From assembly GCF_017329565.1 (NCBI RefSeq), contig NZ_JAFMTT010000009.1: 64,000 nt of DNA, one strand, 5' to 3'. Position 1 is the first letter of the stretch. Each line of letters opens with the position of its first letter. Below the pieces are notes generated by a model, which made no database searches, was not told the DNA's origin, and saw nothing but the letters and a program-made list of their open reading frames with translations. The stretch comes from Alicyclobacillus mali (lineage in GTDB: Bacteria; Bacillota; Bacilli; Alicyclobacillales; Alicyclobacillaceae). The translations under genes were made by a program, and so were the position numbers. Positions 17,183-25,872 of this stretch are shown one piece after another.

Positions 17183-17470
17183 ATGCGCCAGTACGAGACG
17201 ATGTACATCGTGAATCCCTCGCTGGAAGCTGAGCAGACCGCAGAGGTGATTCAGCGATACCAGTCCATTGTCACTGACAAGGGCGGTCAAATCGACGAAC
17301 TTCAGGAGATTGGCAAGCGCCGCTTGGCGTACGAGATCGACGATCACCGTGAAGGCTACTACGTGTTGATGAAGTTCACATGTGACACGGAGACGCCGAA
17401 AGAACTCGAACGCCTTATGCGCATCGACGACAACGTGATTCGTTATTTGACGGTCCGCGTCGGTGAGTGA
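17183..17470 (+). CDS. rpsF: 30S ribosomal protein bS6
   Basis: A 95-residue ribosomal protein of the 30S platform that binds with bS18. It begins MRQYETMYIVNPSLE and contains GKRRLAYEIDDHREGYYVLM, both diagnostic. AAGGAGGTG precedes the ATG. It is the first gene of the rpsF-ssb-rpsR operon. Confidence 0.97.
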   Translation: MRQYETMYIVNPSLEAEQTAEVIQRYQSIVTDKGGQIDELQEIGKRRLAYEIDDHREGYYVLMKFTCDTETPKELERLMRIDDNVIRYLTVRVGE

Positions 17471-17487
17471 ACGCGGAGGGGAAGAGC

Positions 17488-17958
17488 ATGCTGAACCGAG
17501 TGATCCTGATCGGCCGCCTGACGGCGGATCCGGAGTTGCGATACACCAACAGCGGCACGGCGGTCGCGTCGTTCACGCTTGCAGTGGACCGCATGCGGCC
17601 AGGGCCGAACGGTGAACGCCAGACCGATTTCATCAACGTCGTCGTGTGGCAGAAGCAGGCCGAGATCGTGGCGCAGTACCTCCAGAAAGGGAGGTTGGCG
17701 GCGGTCGACGGCAGGCTGCAGATCCGGAGCTATGACAACCGCGATGGGCAACGCGTTCGCGTGGCCGAAGTGGTTGCCGAAACGGTGCGGTTCTTGGACC
17801 GCGGCCCGGATCAGGGCCAGGGTTCAGGCTACAGTGCGGCCGGCGCGCAAACTCGGCAGCAGCGGCCGACGCCTTCGTCGGCTCCTCCGTTTGAAGACGA
17901 TCCGTTTGCGGATGACAGTCAGTTGATCGATATCTCCGAAGACGATCTTCCGTTTTGA
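17488..17958 (+). CDS. ssb: single-stranded DNA-binding protein
   Basis: A 156-residue SSB that coats single-stranded DNA in replication and repair. The OB fold covers about 1-110 (MLNRVILIGRLTADPELRYT, FINVVVWQKQAE). A Gly/Gln/Pro-rich linker leads to the acidic tip DDLPF, which recruits partner proteins. The ATG at 17488 has GGAGGGG seven bases upstream; the longer GTG frame at 17467 overlaps rpsF and is unlikely. Confidence 0.96.
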   Translation: MLNRVILIGRLTADPELRYTNSGTAVASFTLAVDRMRPGPNGERQTDFINVVVWQKQAEIVAQYLQKGRLAAVDGRLQIRSYDNRDGQRVRVAEVVAETVRFLDRGPDQGQGSGYSAAGAQTRQQRPTPSSAPPFEDDPFADDSQLIDISEDDLPF

Positions 17959-18032
17959 CCATTGCGCTGAATTCCCTGCGGCACAAGACCGCGGCGACAA
18001 AAGCGGTATCAGCGCGCGAAGGAGGGAACACG

Positions 18033-18263
18033 ATGCCACGCAAAGGACGGGGCGGCAAGCGCCGCAAGGTGTGCCAATACTGCGTTGACAAGATCGATTA
18101 CGCGGACTACAAAGATGTGGCCCGCCTCAGCAAGTTTTTGACGGAGCGAGGCAAGATTTTGCCTCGCCGTATCACGGGCAACTGCGCGCGCCATCAGCGC
18201 CAGGTGACGGTCGCCATCAAGCGGGCGCGTCAGGTTGCGCTCCTGCCGTACACCACGGAGTGA
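18033..18263 (+). CDS. rpsR: 30S ribosomal protein bS18
   Basis: A 76-residue ribosomal protein with KVCQYCVDKIDYADYKD, LTERGKILPRRITGNCARHQR and ARQVALLPY, the full bS18 pattern. The Cys pair plus a later Cys/His resemble the zinc-binding form. GAAGGAGGG precedes the ATG. It ends the operon at a terminator. Confidence 0.97.
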   Translation: MPRKGRGGKRRKVCQYCVDKIDYADYKDVARLSKFLTERGKILPRRITGNCARHQRQVTVAIKRARQVALLPYTTE

Positions 18264-18293
18264 AGATGCGCCAAGGGCCGTTCGGGGTGGCAT

Positions 18294-18323
18294 GGGCCGC
18301 CTGCGAGCGGCCCTTTGTCGTTT
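18294..18323 (+). terminator. terminator after rpsR
   Basis: The stem GGGCCGC/GCGGCCC (18294-18300 and 18307-18313, 6-base loop) is followed by TTTGTCGTTT. Confidence 0.7.
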
Positions 18324-18417
18324 CGCGCGCGGCCGCATGCCGCTGGTCACATCCCCTCATTCGACCTGCAGTCACAGCCGCGAAGGGCTGCGCTTGGCCC
18401 ACTCTTGGCAGGACTTC

Positions 18418-18780
18418 ATGCAAGACCTGTGGAAGTGGAATGGAGCCGAATTGCAGCCGTCTGGGGGAATGGCCGTGGCTGAAAACATCGAAGACGTGCT
18501 GATGAAGCGCCTGCGCGCCGTCGAGCATGAGCAAATCGATCTCTTGCAACAGGTCGTGGATGTCATGCGGCATGCCCACACGGGAAATCAGGCCATGTTT
18601 GTGGAGTCATTGGCGCAGATCGTCGGGACGGCTTACGTCATGGCCCAGGAGCTCGGTATTTCACCGGAGCGACTTGAGCGGGAAGTCGTCCTCGTGCTTG
18701 AAAGTATGCCGCTCGATCCAGAGAGCGATCGCCATCATGCCGCGCAGAGCGTGATTCAATATCTGAAAGCGCGTTGGTGA
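18418..18780 (+). CDS. small helical protein of unknown function
   Basis: A frame of up to 120 residues. The conserved-looking part begins at about residue 20 (AENIEDVLMKRLRAVEHEQID) and is predicted mostly helical and acidic. It might belong to the MazG-like all-alpha group, but the catalytic EExxE motif is not seen, so no function is assigned. Three starts are possible: ATG 18418, ATG 18469 and GTG 18475, the last with GGGGG at best spacing (101 residues). It lies between two ribosomal protein transcripts. Confidence 0.6.
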   Translation: MQDLWKWNGAELQPSGGMAVAENIEDVLMKRLRAVEHEQIDLLQQVVDVMRHAHTGNQAMFVESLAQIVGTAYVMAQELGISPERLEREVVLVLESMPLDPESDRHHAAQSVIQYLKARW

Positions 18781-18847
18781 TAGGTTGGCGCTGGGCGTCG
18801 CCCAAGGGGGTTCCTGCGCGCAGGACGTTCGCCTGGTTGCGACAGCT

Positions 18848-18876
18848 TTGCGCGAATGACGGTCAGCCATTAGGAT
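18848..18876 (+). promoter_or_regulatory. promoter of rplI-dnaB
   Basis: TTGCGC (18848-18853), a 17-base spacer and TAGGAT (18871-18876) lie 24 bases before the rplI start. Moderate match only. Confidence 0.4.
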
Positions 18877-18900
18877 TTAGGGTACAGGGAGGTGGCCGCT

Positions 18901-19344
18901 GTGAAGGTCATCCTGCTTCAGGACGTCAAAGGACAGGGAAAACAGGGCGAAATCAAAGAAGTGAGCGAAGGATACGCGAGGAACTTTTTGTTTCCTCGGA
19001 AGTTGGCCGAGGAGGCCACGCCACAGACGCTCAAGGCGCTTGAGGAAAAGCGGCGAAAAGAAGAGCGGCTGAAGGCCCAGGAACTGGCGGACGCCAAAGC
19101 GTTGGCACAGCGTCTCGACAATCTGAAGCTCACGATTCGCTCGCAGGTGGGTAAGGACGGTCGCCTGTTCGGCGCCATCACGACGAAACACATTGCAGAT
19201 GCGCTGAAGGAACAGGGGTTTGAGGTCGACAAGCGGAAAATTGCGCTGCCGGATCCCATCAAGTCGCTCGGCGGACATCGGGTGACCATCAAGCTCCATC
19301 CCGAGGTGCACGTTCAGATCCTGGTTTACGTGGAAGCGGAGTGA
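18901..19344 (+). CDS. rplI: 50S ribosomal protein bL9
   Basis: A 147-residue bL9 with the N-terminal signature MKVILLQDVKGQGKQGEIK and GYARNFLFPRKLA, a long connecting helix (about 40-75) and a C-terminal domain ending HPEVHVQILVYVEAE. The GTG at 18901 has AGGGAGGTGG upstream; a GTG at 18892 lies inside that ribosome-binding site. The stop is eight bases before the dnaB ATG chosen here. Confidence 0.96.
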   Translation: MKVILLQDVKGQGKQGEIKEVSEGYARNFLFPRKLAEEATPQTLKALEEKRRKEERLKAQELADAKALAQRLDNLKLTIRSQVGKDGRLFGAITTKHIADALKEQGFEVDKRKIALPDPIKSLGGHRVTIKLHPEVHVQILVYVEAE

Positions 19345-19352
19345 CGGACGCC

Positions 19353-20732
19353 ATGGCGGCAGAAGAGACGCTGTGGCGTGAACAGGGGGCCGAGGCGGCA
19401 CTCCGCATGCCGCCACACAACCTCGAGGCAGAGCAGGCCGTTCTCGGCGCCATGCTCATTTCGCCCGATGCGGTCGTCGAAGCGCTCGAAATCCTAGAGG
19501 CAGACGACTTCTACCGCGCCGCTCACCAGGCCATCTACCGGGCCATCCGCGAAGTCTACGAGGCGGGAGATCCGGTGGACATTATCACCGTGGCCACGCA
19601 GATGCGCACGTACGGCGATGTGCTCGACTCGGTCGGCGGGCCCGAGTATCTTGCCGATCTCGCCGCGATGATGCCCACCGCGCTGCACGTCGTGCACTAC
19701 GCCGAGATCGTCCGCGAGAAGGCGCTGCTCCGCCGCATCATCTCTGCCGGCACGCGCATCGCGGAGGCGGCGTATGAGCCGGACGCGTCCGCGATGGAGG
19801 TTCTGGCGGACGCGGAGCGGCTGGTGCTCGAACTGAGTCAACACCAGCGGACGCGGGATTTCACGCACATCTCCGACGTGCTGCAGACTACGTTTGAGCG
19901 GATCGAGCAGCTCTACGAGAGCGACGGCAACATCACAGGCGTGCCCACCGGTTATAGCGATCTCGACCGGATGACCAGCGGCTTTCAGAAGTCGGATCTC
20001 ATTATTGTCGCGGCGCGCCCTTCGGTGGGGAAGACGGCGTTTGCCCTCAATATCGCGCAAAACGTCGCCGTCCGGGCCGGACTGCCGGTCGCCATCTTCT
20101 CGCTGGAGATGTCAAAGGATCAGCTTGTGCAGCGCATGCTCTGCGCAGAGGCGTTCATCGATGGCCACAAGCTGCGCAATGGCACCTTGGACGACGAAGA
20201 TTGGCCGAAGCTGTCCATGGGCGTGACGACGCTCAGCAACTCGCCCATCTACATCGACGACACGCCGGGCATCACGGTGCCCGAGATGCGAAGCAAACTC
20301 AGGCGCCTCAAGCTGGAGCACGGGCTGGGGTTTGTCGTGATCGACTACCTGCAGCTCATCCACGGGCGGCGGGTGGCGGGAGAGAACCGCCAGCAGGAGA
20401 TTTCCGACATCTCGCGTTCGCTCAAGCAGTTGGCGCGCGAGCTCGAGGTGCCGATTCTGGCTCTCGCCCAGCTCAGCCGATCCGTGGAGCAGCGCCAGGA
20501 CAAGCGCCCCATGCTGTCAGACATCCGCGAATCGGGCTCCATCGAGCAGGACGCGGATGTGGTCGCGTTTTTGTACCGCGATGATTACTACAACCCCGAC
20601 ACGGACAATCCGAACGTCGTCGAGGTCATCATCGCCAAGCAGCGCAACGGTCCAACGGGGAAAATCGAGCTTGTGTTCCTGAAGAACTTCAACAAGTTCG
20701 TCAATCTCGAACGCAGTCATGCAGAGCTATGA
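19353..20732 (+). CDS. dnaB: replicative DNA helicase DnaB
   Basis: A 459-residue hexameric helicase (DnaC in Bacillus nomenclature). The N-terminal domain (PPHNLEAEQAVLGAML) binds primase. The RecA-like C-terminal domain has Walker A ARPSVGKTAFALN, SLEMSKDQLVQRM, Walker B VVIDYLQLI and LAQLSRSVEQR. The ATG at 19353 has GGAG upstream; a GTG at 19341, overlapping the rplI stop, would add four residues. It is followed, with a 4-base overlap, by a small membrane protein and then walR. Confidence 0.96.
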   Translation: MAAEETLWREQGAEAALRMPPHNLEAEQAVLGAMLISPDAVVEALEILEADDFYRAAHQAIYRAIREVYEAGDPVDIITVATQMRTYGDVLDSVGGPEYLADLAAMMPTALHVVHYAEIVREKALLRRIISAGTRIAEAAYEPDASAMEVLADAERLVLELSQHQRTRDFTHISDVLQTTFERIEQLYESDGNITGVPTGYSDLDRMTSGFQKSDLIIVAARPSVGKTAFALNIAQNVAVRAGLPVAIFSLEMSKDQLVQRMLCAEAFIDGHKLRNGTLDDEDWPKLSMGVTTLSNSPIYIDDTPGITVPEMRSKLRRLKLEHGLGFVVIDYLQLIHGRRVAGENRQQEISDISRSLKQLARELEVPILALAQLSRSVEQRQDKRPMLSDIRESGSIEQDADVVAFLYRDDYYNPDTDNPNVVEVIIAKQRNGPTGKIELVFLKNFNKFVNLERSHAEL

Positions 20733-21202
20733 ACGAACATCAGACGGATCTACCGCAATCGGCGACGGACACAGCGCCAGGTGAGCGCCGTTTGACGCGC
20801 CGGGAACGGCGAAAGCTGATGGAGAAGGCGCGCAAGCGCCGGAAGCGGCGACGCAGACGGCGCATGCGGCGCGTCCGCGCGTGGCGGGCGGTGCGCAGCC
20901 TGCGGTTCTGGACGCGGGCGCTCGCCGCATTCGCCGTCGCGCTCACGTTCGTGTTCTGGGCCCGATTCGCCTATGTGTACGACATCCCTGACTACGCGGC
21001 GGCGTTCCTGCCACCGCATGTGACGGCGTATATCACCGTGAAGACGTGGTGGTTTGGGCCGCCTGTCATTGATGTGGGCGCCTATGAGCCCGATTTCGGC
21101 GCCATGACGGTGTCGGATCCGTACGACGTCCTCCTGCAGAACATGGGATCCTACGCGACGGTGCTTTCCCACCCGCGCATTGTCTGGGCGAGATCGTCCT
21201 GA
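20729..21202 (+). CDS. very basic single-pass membrane protein, unknown
   Basis: A 157-residue protein. Residues about 20-55 are a cluster of Arg/Lys (TRRERRKLMEKARKRRKRR and onward), followed by one membrane helix (about 62-82, AALAAFAVALTFVFWARF region). The outer part of about 70 residues is rich in aromatic residues. The topology is basic inside, extracellular C-terminus. The ATG overlaps the dnaB stop (ATGA), so translation is coupled, and walR starts 14 bases later. Placement between replication and the WalRK operon suggests an envelope role; no family is recognised. Confidence 0.75.
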   Translation: MNEHQTDLPQSATDTAPGERRLTRRERRKLMEKARKRRKRRRRRRMRRVRAWRAVRSLRFWTRALAAFAVALTFVFWARFAYVYDIPDYAAAFLPPHVTAYITVKTWWFGPPVIDVGAYEPDFGAMTVSDPYDVLLQNMGSYATVLSHPRIVWARSS

Positions 21203-21216
21203 AGGGAGGGAATCGC

Positions 21217-21909
21217 ATGCCTGCGCACATCCTGGTGGTGGAAGACGAGGAGCCCATCGCAAACATCCTCCGCTTTGCGCTGGAGCGAGAGGGATACCGG
21301 GTCTCCTGCGCGTACGACGGGGCGGAGGCCCTGGAGCGCTGGCGAGCCCTTCAGCCAGACCTGATCCTGCTCGACGTGATGCTGCCGGAGGTCGACGGCT
21401 TCGATGTGCTCAGGGCCATCCGTCAGACCTCGGGCGTCCCTGTGATCATCCTCACGGCGAAGGACGACGAGGTGGACAAAGTGCTCGGGCTGGAACTTGG
21501 GGCGGACGACTACGTGACGAAGCCGTTCAGCACGCGCGAGCTCGTGGCGCGCGTCAAGGCCAACCTGCGGCGCACATCGGACGTCCTGCGCGAGCACAGG
21601 GAGAACGAGCGGTATGTGGTGCAGGACCTTGTGATAGACCTCGCGGAATACACGGTCACCAAGGAGGGCCAATCCATCCCGCTCACGCACCGGGAGTTTC
21701 AGGTGCTCGCTGTGCTTGCCGCGCATCCGGGCCGCGTGTTCACGCGCGATCAGCTGGTGGACCAGGTCTGGGGCACCGACTACGTGGGCGACACCCGCGC
21801 GGTGGACGTGACCATTCGCCGGCTGCGGGAGAAGCTCGAGCCGGATCCGAGCCAGCCGCGGTACGTGCTGACGCGACGCGGTGTGGGGTACTATGTGAGG
21901 AATGAATGA
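21217..21909 (+). CDS. walR: essential response regulator WalR (YycF)
   Basis: A 230-residue OmpR/PhoB-type regulator. The receiver domain has acidic pocket VVEDEE, phospho-acceptor Asp53 (LILLDVMLPEVDGFD) and the conserved TKPFS. The C-terminal winged helix (LTHREFQVLAVLAAHPGRVF, VDVTIRRLREKLE, RRGVGYYV) binds WalR boxes. With WalK it controls cell-wall hydrolases. AAGGGAGGG precedes the ATG. The stop overlaps the walK start. Confidence 0.96.
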   Translation: MPAHILVVEDEEPIANILRFALEREGYRVSCAYDGAEALERWRALQPDLILLDVMLPEVDGFDVLRAIRQTSGVPVIILTAKDDEVDKVLGLELGADDYVTKPFSTRELVARVKANLRRTSDVLREHRENERYVVQDLVIDLAEYTVTKEGQSIPLTHREFQVLAVLAAHPGRVFTRDQLVDQVWGTDYVGDTRAVDVTIRRLREKLEPDPSQPRYVLTRRGVGYYVRNE

Positions 21910-23675
21910 TGCGGTTCCGAAGCCTGCGCGTGAAACTCGTCATGGTGTACACTTTGCTCATCCTGTTCGCGGTGGAGCTCATCGGCGCGTACTTCGTCCA
22001 GGCGCTGACGTCTTCGCTCGTGCGCAATCAGGCGCAGACCGCGCGCACGCAGGCCCAGCTGATGGCCACGCTCATCGCGCCGGAGCTCGCGCCTGGCGCG
22101 CGCGTGTCGAACAGTGCCGTGTCGAATCTGCTGCAGTCGGTGCCCCAGTTCCTGAACGGCACCGTGTACGTGCTCAACCAAAGCGGTTATGTGATGTACA
22201 CCACCGCCGGCGGCGCGCTCGTGGGGCAGAAGCGGATTGACTCCGTCGCGACGCAGGCGCTGCTTCACCACACGTTTGCGCAGTCCGTTCGTTACGATCC
22301 CCTCTCGAAGAGCCACCTGCTCGCCGTGGCGGTCCCCGTGACGCTGCACGGGACGTATGATGGCGTGCTCGAATACGTCCTGTCCATCCAGTCCACCTAC
22401 GAGACCATCCACCAAGCCACGACCATCTTCTACACCGGTTCCATCGCCGTCCTGGCCATCGTCATGATCCTCGGCGCCATCGTGGCGCGCGCCCTGACGC
22501 GCCCCGTGATGGAAGTGACGCGCCAGGCGGAGGTGATGGCGCGGGGGGACTTCTCGCAGCGCCTCGAGGCCATGAGCAACGACGAAATTGGCGATCTCGT
22601 CGCGTCCATCAACCACCTCGCAGACGAACTCGAGGAGGCCATCGCGGCCAACCGGTTGGAGCAGGAGCGGCTGCGCGCCGTCATCACCTCGATGGGCGAG
22701 GGCGTGATCGTGCTCGATTCGTCCGGGCAGGTGTTGATGATGAACCGCGCGGCCAGGCAGATGCTGAGCCAGGCCGCGGGCGGCGAAGAGGAGGCCATCC
22801 GGCAGCTCGAACTGGATCGCCTGACGCAGGGGGACGTGGCGACGGGCGTGCGCGAGGTGCGCGTGATTGGCAACACCATCTTTCACGTCATCCTGACGAG
22901 CGTTCAGCGGCGCGGCCAGGTGGACGGCTACGTCGCGGTGGTCCGGGACGTTACGGAGCAGGAGAAGCTGGATCAGGCGCGGCGGGACTTTGTCAGCAAC
23001 GTGTCGCACGAGCTGCGCACGCCGCTCACCACGGTGAAGTCGTACCTTGAGGTGATGCGCGATCTCGGCGACGACGAAGCGGAGACGAAGCGCGAGTTCC
23101 TCGAGGTGATCGCGCGCGAGACGGATCGCATGGTGCGGCTGACGCGGGACCTGCTTCTGTTGTCGGGGCTGGACAGGGGCGGCCCGCGGAGCGTGGAGAT
23201 GAGGGCCATTCCGGTGCACGACCTGCTCGAGGGCGTGGTGGAGCGGTTTCAGCTCCAGGCGGCGAAGCAGGAGCTGTCTCTGCGCGTCCACCTGCCGCAG
23301 AGCCGCGACGTATGCGTGCATGGGGATGAGGACATGGTCAACCGCGTGATCGACAACGTCCTGTCGAACGCGCTCAAATACACGCCGCCGGGTGGGCGGA
23401 TCGACGTGCGCGCGGACGTGGCCGCGCAGCACGTGACCTTCATCATTTCCGACACGGGCATCGGCATTCCGCCCGAGGACCTGCCGCACGTGTTCGAGCG
23501 GTTCTATCGGGTCGAAAAGGGGCGAAGCCGCCGCGGCGGCGGCACCGGGCTCGGACTGGCCCTGGCGCGCGAGATGGTGGAGCGCATGGGCGGCGAAATC
23601 CGGATGGAGAGCGAACTGCAGCGTGGCACGACCGTGTACGTGACGCTGCGCCGCGCGGAGGAGGATGCCGCATGA
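21906..23675 (+). CDS. walK: sensor histidine kinase WalK (YycG)
   Basis: A 589-residue kinase that phosphorylates WalR. It has TM1 (about 10-32), an extracytoplasmic sensor domain (about 33-178), TM2 (about 179-200), HAMP (about 200-252), PAS (about 260-355), HisKA with phospho-acceptor His368 (NVSHELRTPLTTVKS) and an HATPase domain (NVLSNALKYTPPGGR, SDTGIGIPPEDLPHVFERFY, GGTGLGLALAREMVE). Two adjacent ATGs (21906, 21909) are possible. The stop overlaps the walH start. Confidence 0.96.
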   Translation: MMRFRSLRVKLVMVYTLLILFAVELIGAYFVQALTSSLVRNQAQTARTQAQLMATLIAPELAPGARVSNSAVSNLLQSVPQFLNGTVYVLNQSGYVMYTTAGGALVGQKRIDSVATQALLHHTFAQSVRYDPLSKSHLLAVAVPVTLHGTYDGVLEYVLSIQSTYETIHQATTIFYTGSIAVLAIVMILGAIVARALTRPVMEVTRQAEVMARGDFSQRLEAMSNDEIGDLVASINHLADELEEAIAANRLEQERLRAVITSMGEGVIVLDSSGQVLMMNRAARQMLSQAAGGEEEAIRQLELDRLTQGDVATGVREVRVIGNTIFHVILTSVQRRGQVDGYVAVVRDVTEQEKLDQARRDFVSNVSHELRTPLTTVKSYLEVMRDLGDDEAETKREFLEVIARETDRMVRLTRDLLLLSGLDRGGPRSVEMRAIPVHDLLEGVVERFQLQAAKQELSLRVHLPQSRDVCVHGDEDMVNRVIDNVLSNALKYTPPGGRIDVRADVAAQHVTFIISDTGIGIPPEDLPHVFERFYRVEKGRSRRGGGTGLGLALAREMVERMGGEIRMESELQRGTTVYVTLRRAEEDAA

Positions 23676-24985
23676 GGGTTTGGTGGCGCACAGCGAAGAC
23701 GGTGATCCTCGCGCTGCTCGTCGCGGGCAGCGTCGTGCTGAGTTACGCGCTCTGGTCGGGCAACCTCCAGGGCGGCGCCGAGATCGGGCTGACGCAGACT
23801 CAGACCATCCCGTATTCCACCTCGCCCTCGCTCACGTCCACCGTTCAGCCCTACGAAATCGACGTGCGCGCGGGAGATGAATACACCGTCGCCCGGCCCG
23901 GGAGCGCCCCTTACGCCGCGTGGACCGGGCTCCTGATGGGGGTGAGGGCCGAGCGCCCCCAGCCCGTGGCCGCCATGCCCCCGGGTGCTCAGGCCAGCGT
24001 GGTCTTTCAGTTCGGCATCCCGCTGGATGCGGCGCTCGGCAGGAGTTGGCTCGGCGATCTCGCCACGTCCGTCGGCAGCATCAGTTGCCGCGCCATCGTG
24101 CTCAATGCCGGCCCTGGTTCCACGTGTACCTTGGTGTACGAGGGAACGAATGCAGCCGGCAAGCCAGCACTCATCGAGGCAACGGCTTCACTGCCGGCAT
24201 CCGCTGTCATCCGGCAGGCTTCACGCGATGTCGTTGCACAACCTTACGCCGCGTGGACGGACTTTGAAGGCGAGAGCTTGGTGCCCATCCACGGGCGCAT
24301 GACGAGCTACGTGTACGCGTTCACACAACCCTCCATCATGCCGCTCGTGCAGTCGTTCTTCGTCAATCCACAGGCCCTGACCCGGATACAGGAGAGCAAG
24401 GCCGTCACCATTTGGACGGACGGAAGTCGCGCTGTGCAGGTCGATCGCGCCGCGCTCTCGCTGCAGTACGAGGACCCGAATGCCAGCACTGCGCCCGCCC
24501 ACACCGAGGACTACGTGGCCGCCATCGACTTTCTACATGCGCACGGAGGCGGGCCAAGCGACCTCATCGGTTTTGACCTTGTCGGCATGTTGACCGTCAA
24601 CCTGAACGGCCCCAGTTTCTCGTTTGCTCAGTATGTCGATGGATATCCCATTCTCTCGAACGGCGCGGACTACAATTTCCAGATTGACAGTGGACACGTG
24701 ATGGAGTTTGACCGGCCGCTCTGGGAACTGACCAAGCCTGTGCAGGCGTCGTCCGTGCCCGTTCTGGATGAGGACGGACTGGCGAAGGCCCTGGCCAAGG
24801 TCACGAGCGCGAAAACCGTCTCGCTCTCGACGTTTCACGTGGAACCCGGCTATTGGCCCTCCATCCAGGGAACCAAGCCAGGCCAGATCCGCCTTCTGCC
24901 AGTCGACTACGTGACCAACGCGAACGGCGGCGTTTGGGTCTTAAACGCGGAAACGGGCCAACTCGTGGCGGGGGGATTGTCGTGA
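23672..24985 (+). CDS. walH: WalK regulator WalH (YycH)
   Basis: A 437-residue protein with one N-terminal membrane anchor (about 8-27) and a large extracytoplasmic part. Length, topology and its place between walK and walI identify it as YycH, which with YycI associates with WalK through the membrane segment and modulates its activity. Sequence conservation in this family is low, so the call leans on context. A parS-like site lies near the 3' end (24831-24846). Confidence 0.88.
   Translation: MRVWWRTAKTVILALLVAGSVVLSYALWSGNLQGGAEIGLTQTQTIPYSTSPSLTSTVQPYEIDVRAGDEYTVARPGSAPYAAWTGLLMGVRAERPQPVAAMPPGAQASVVFQFGIPLDAALGRSWLGDLATSVGSISCRAIVLNAGPGSTCTLVYEGTNAAGKPALIEATASLPASAVIRQASRDVVAQPYAAWTDFEGESLVPIHGRMTSYVYAFTQPSIMPLVQSFFVNPQALTRIQESKAVTIWTDGSRAVQVDRAALSLQYEDPNASTAPAHTEDYVAAIDFLHAHGGGPSDLIGFDLVGMLTVNLNGPSFSFAQYVDGYPILSNGADYNFQIDSGHVMEFDRPLWELTKPVQASSVPVLDEDGLAKALAKVTSAKTVSLSTFHVEPGYWPSIQGTKPGQIRLLPVDYVTNANGGVWVLNAETGQLVAGGLS
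24831..24846. other. parS: parS-like site within walH
   Basis: CGTTTCACGTGGAACC matches the parS consensus at 14 of 16 positions, differing only at the outermost bases. It lies about 15 kb from the parS pair in spo0J. Confidence 0.7.
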
Positions 24986-25818
24986 ACTGGGAAGTCGCGA
25001 AATCGTGGCTCATCGCGCTCTTTGCACTCCTCGACGTCATCCTGGGGTGGCTCTTGTACGAATCTCGTCAGTTGTCGAGCGGCTACGCGGAGTCTCCCGC
25101 CGACGCCTTGGCGAACACCAAGACGCTTTTGGCCAATCAGGGCTTCAGCCTGGCGACATCCGTGCCATCCGGGCAGCCGAGCCTTGTCACATTTCAGGCC
25201 GATTTCGCGAACCCGCGCTGGTCGGCGCTCGAGCAGGCGGCGTTTCCGGGCGCAAAGGGCAAAGCCCAAATCGCGGGCGGGACGCTCACGACGAGCGAAG
25301 GTCAACTCGCCGTCACCGGTCAGGGCACCTGGGCGGTTCAATATCAACCGCCGCTGCAGTTGCCGCCCAACCGCGGGCCACTGGCCTACGTGTTCCGGGG
25401 CGCGGATTACGCGCCGGATCCCACGACTTCGGACCCAGTCCATGGCGTGTACTTTGAGGTGGTGAACGGCTATCCCGTGTTTGATGCGGACCTCATCACC
25501 GTGGAGCAAAAGGGACAGTTGATGGGCTATACTCAGACGTATATCGATCACGTCCAAGCGAACAGCTCGCCTAAGCCGGTCATCAGCGCCCTCGACGCGC
25601 TGGACAGCTTCGCCGAAGCGGTGGATAAGACCGGGTCTGGCCAGGTCAACAGCGTGGTGAAGGTCGATCTCGGCTATGCGCGCAAGATTCAGGTGGCCTC
25701 GGGCAGCCAGGCCATCCTGCACAGCTACTGGTTTCCCGTATGGCGAATTGTGACCACGGCAGGCGTCTACTTCGTCAACGCATTCACCGGCGAGGTGGAG
25801 ATGCAGAACGCCTATTAA
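24982..25818 (+). CDS. walI: WalK regulator WalI (YycI)
   Basis: A 278-residue protein with a single N-terminal membrane helix (about 8-27: WLIALFALLDVILGWLLYES) and an extracytoplasmic YycI domain ending YFVNAFTGEVE. It partners WalH in controlling WalK. The GTG at 24982 overlaps the walH stop and follows a GGGGGG ribosome-binding site; the longer upstream frame lies inside walH and is rejected. Confidence 0.9.
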   Translation: MNWEVAKSWLIALFALLDVILGWLLYESRQLSSGYAESPADALANTKTLLANQGFSLATSVPSGQPSLVTFQADFANPRWSALEQAAFPGAKGKAQIAGGTLTTSEGQLAVTGQGTWAVQYQPPLQLPPNRGPLAYVFRGADYAPDPTTSDPVHGVYFEVVNGYPVFDADLITVEQKGQLMGYTQTYIDHVQANSSPKPVISALDALDSFAEAVDKTGSGQVNSVVKVDLGYARKIQVASGSQAILHSYWFPVWRIVTTAGVYFVNAFTGEVEMQNAY

Positions 25819-25872
25819 CGAGCGCGGTGCTCGGCTGTGACGAAAAGAAGTAAGGCAAGAGGAGGTGGGCGC

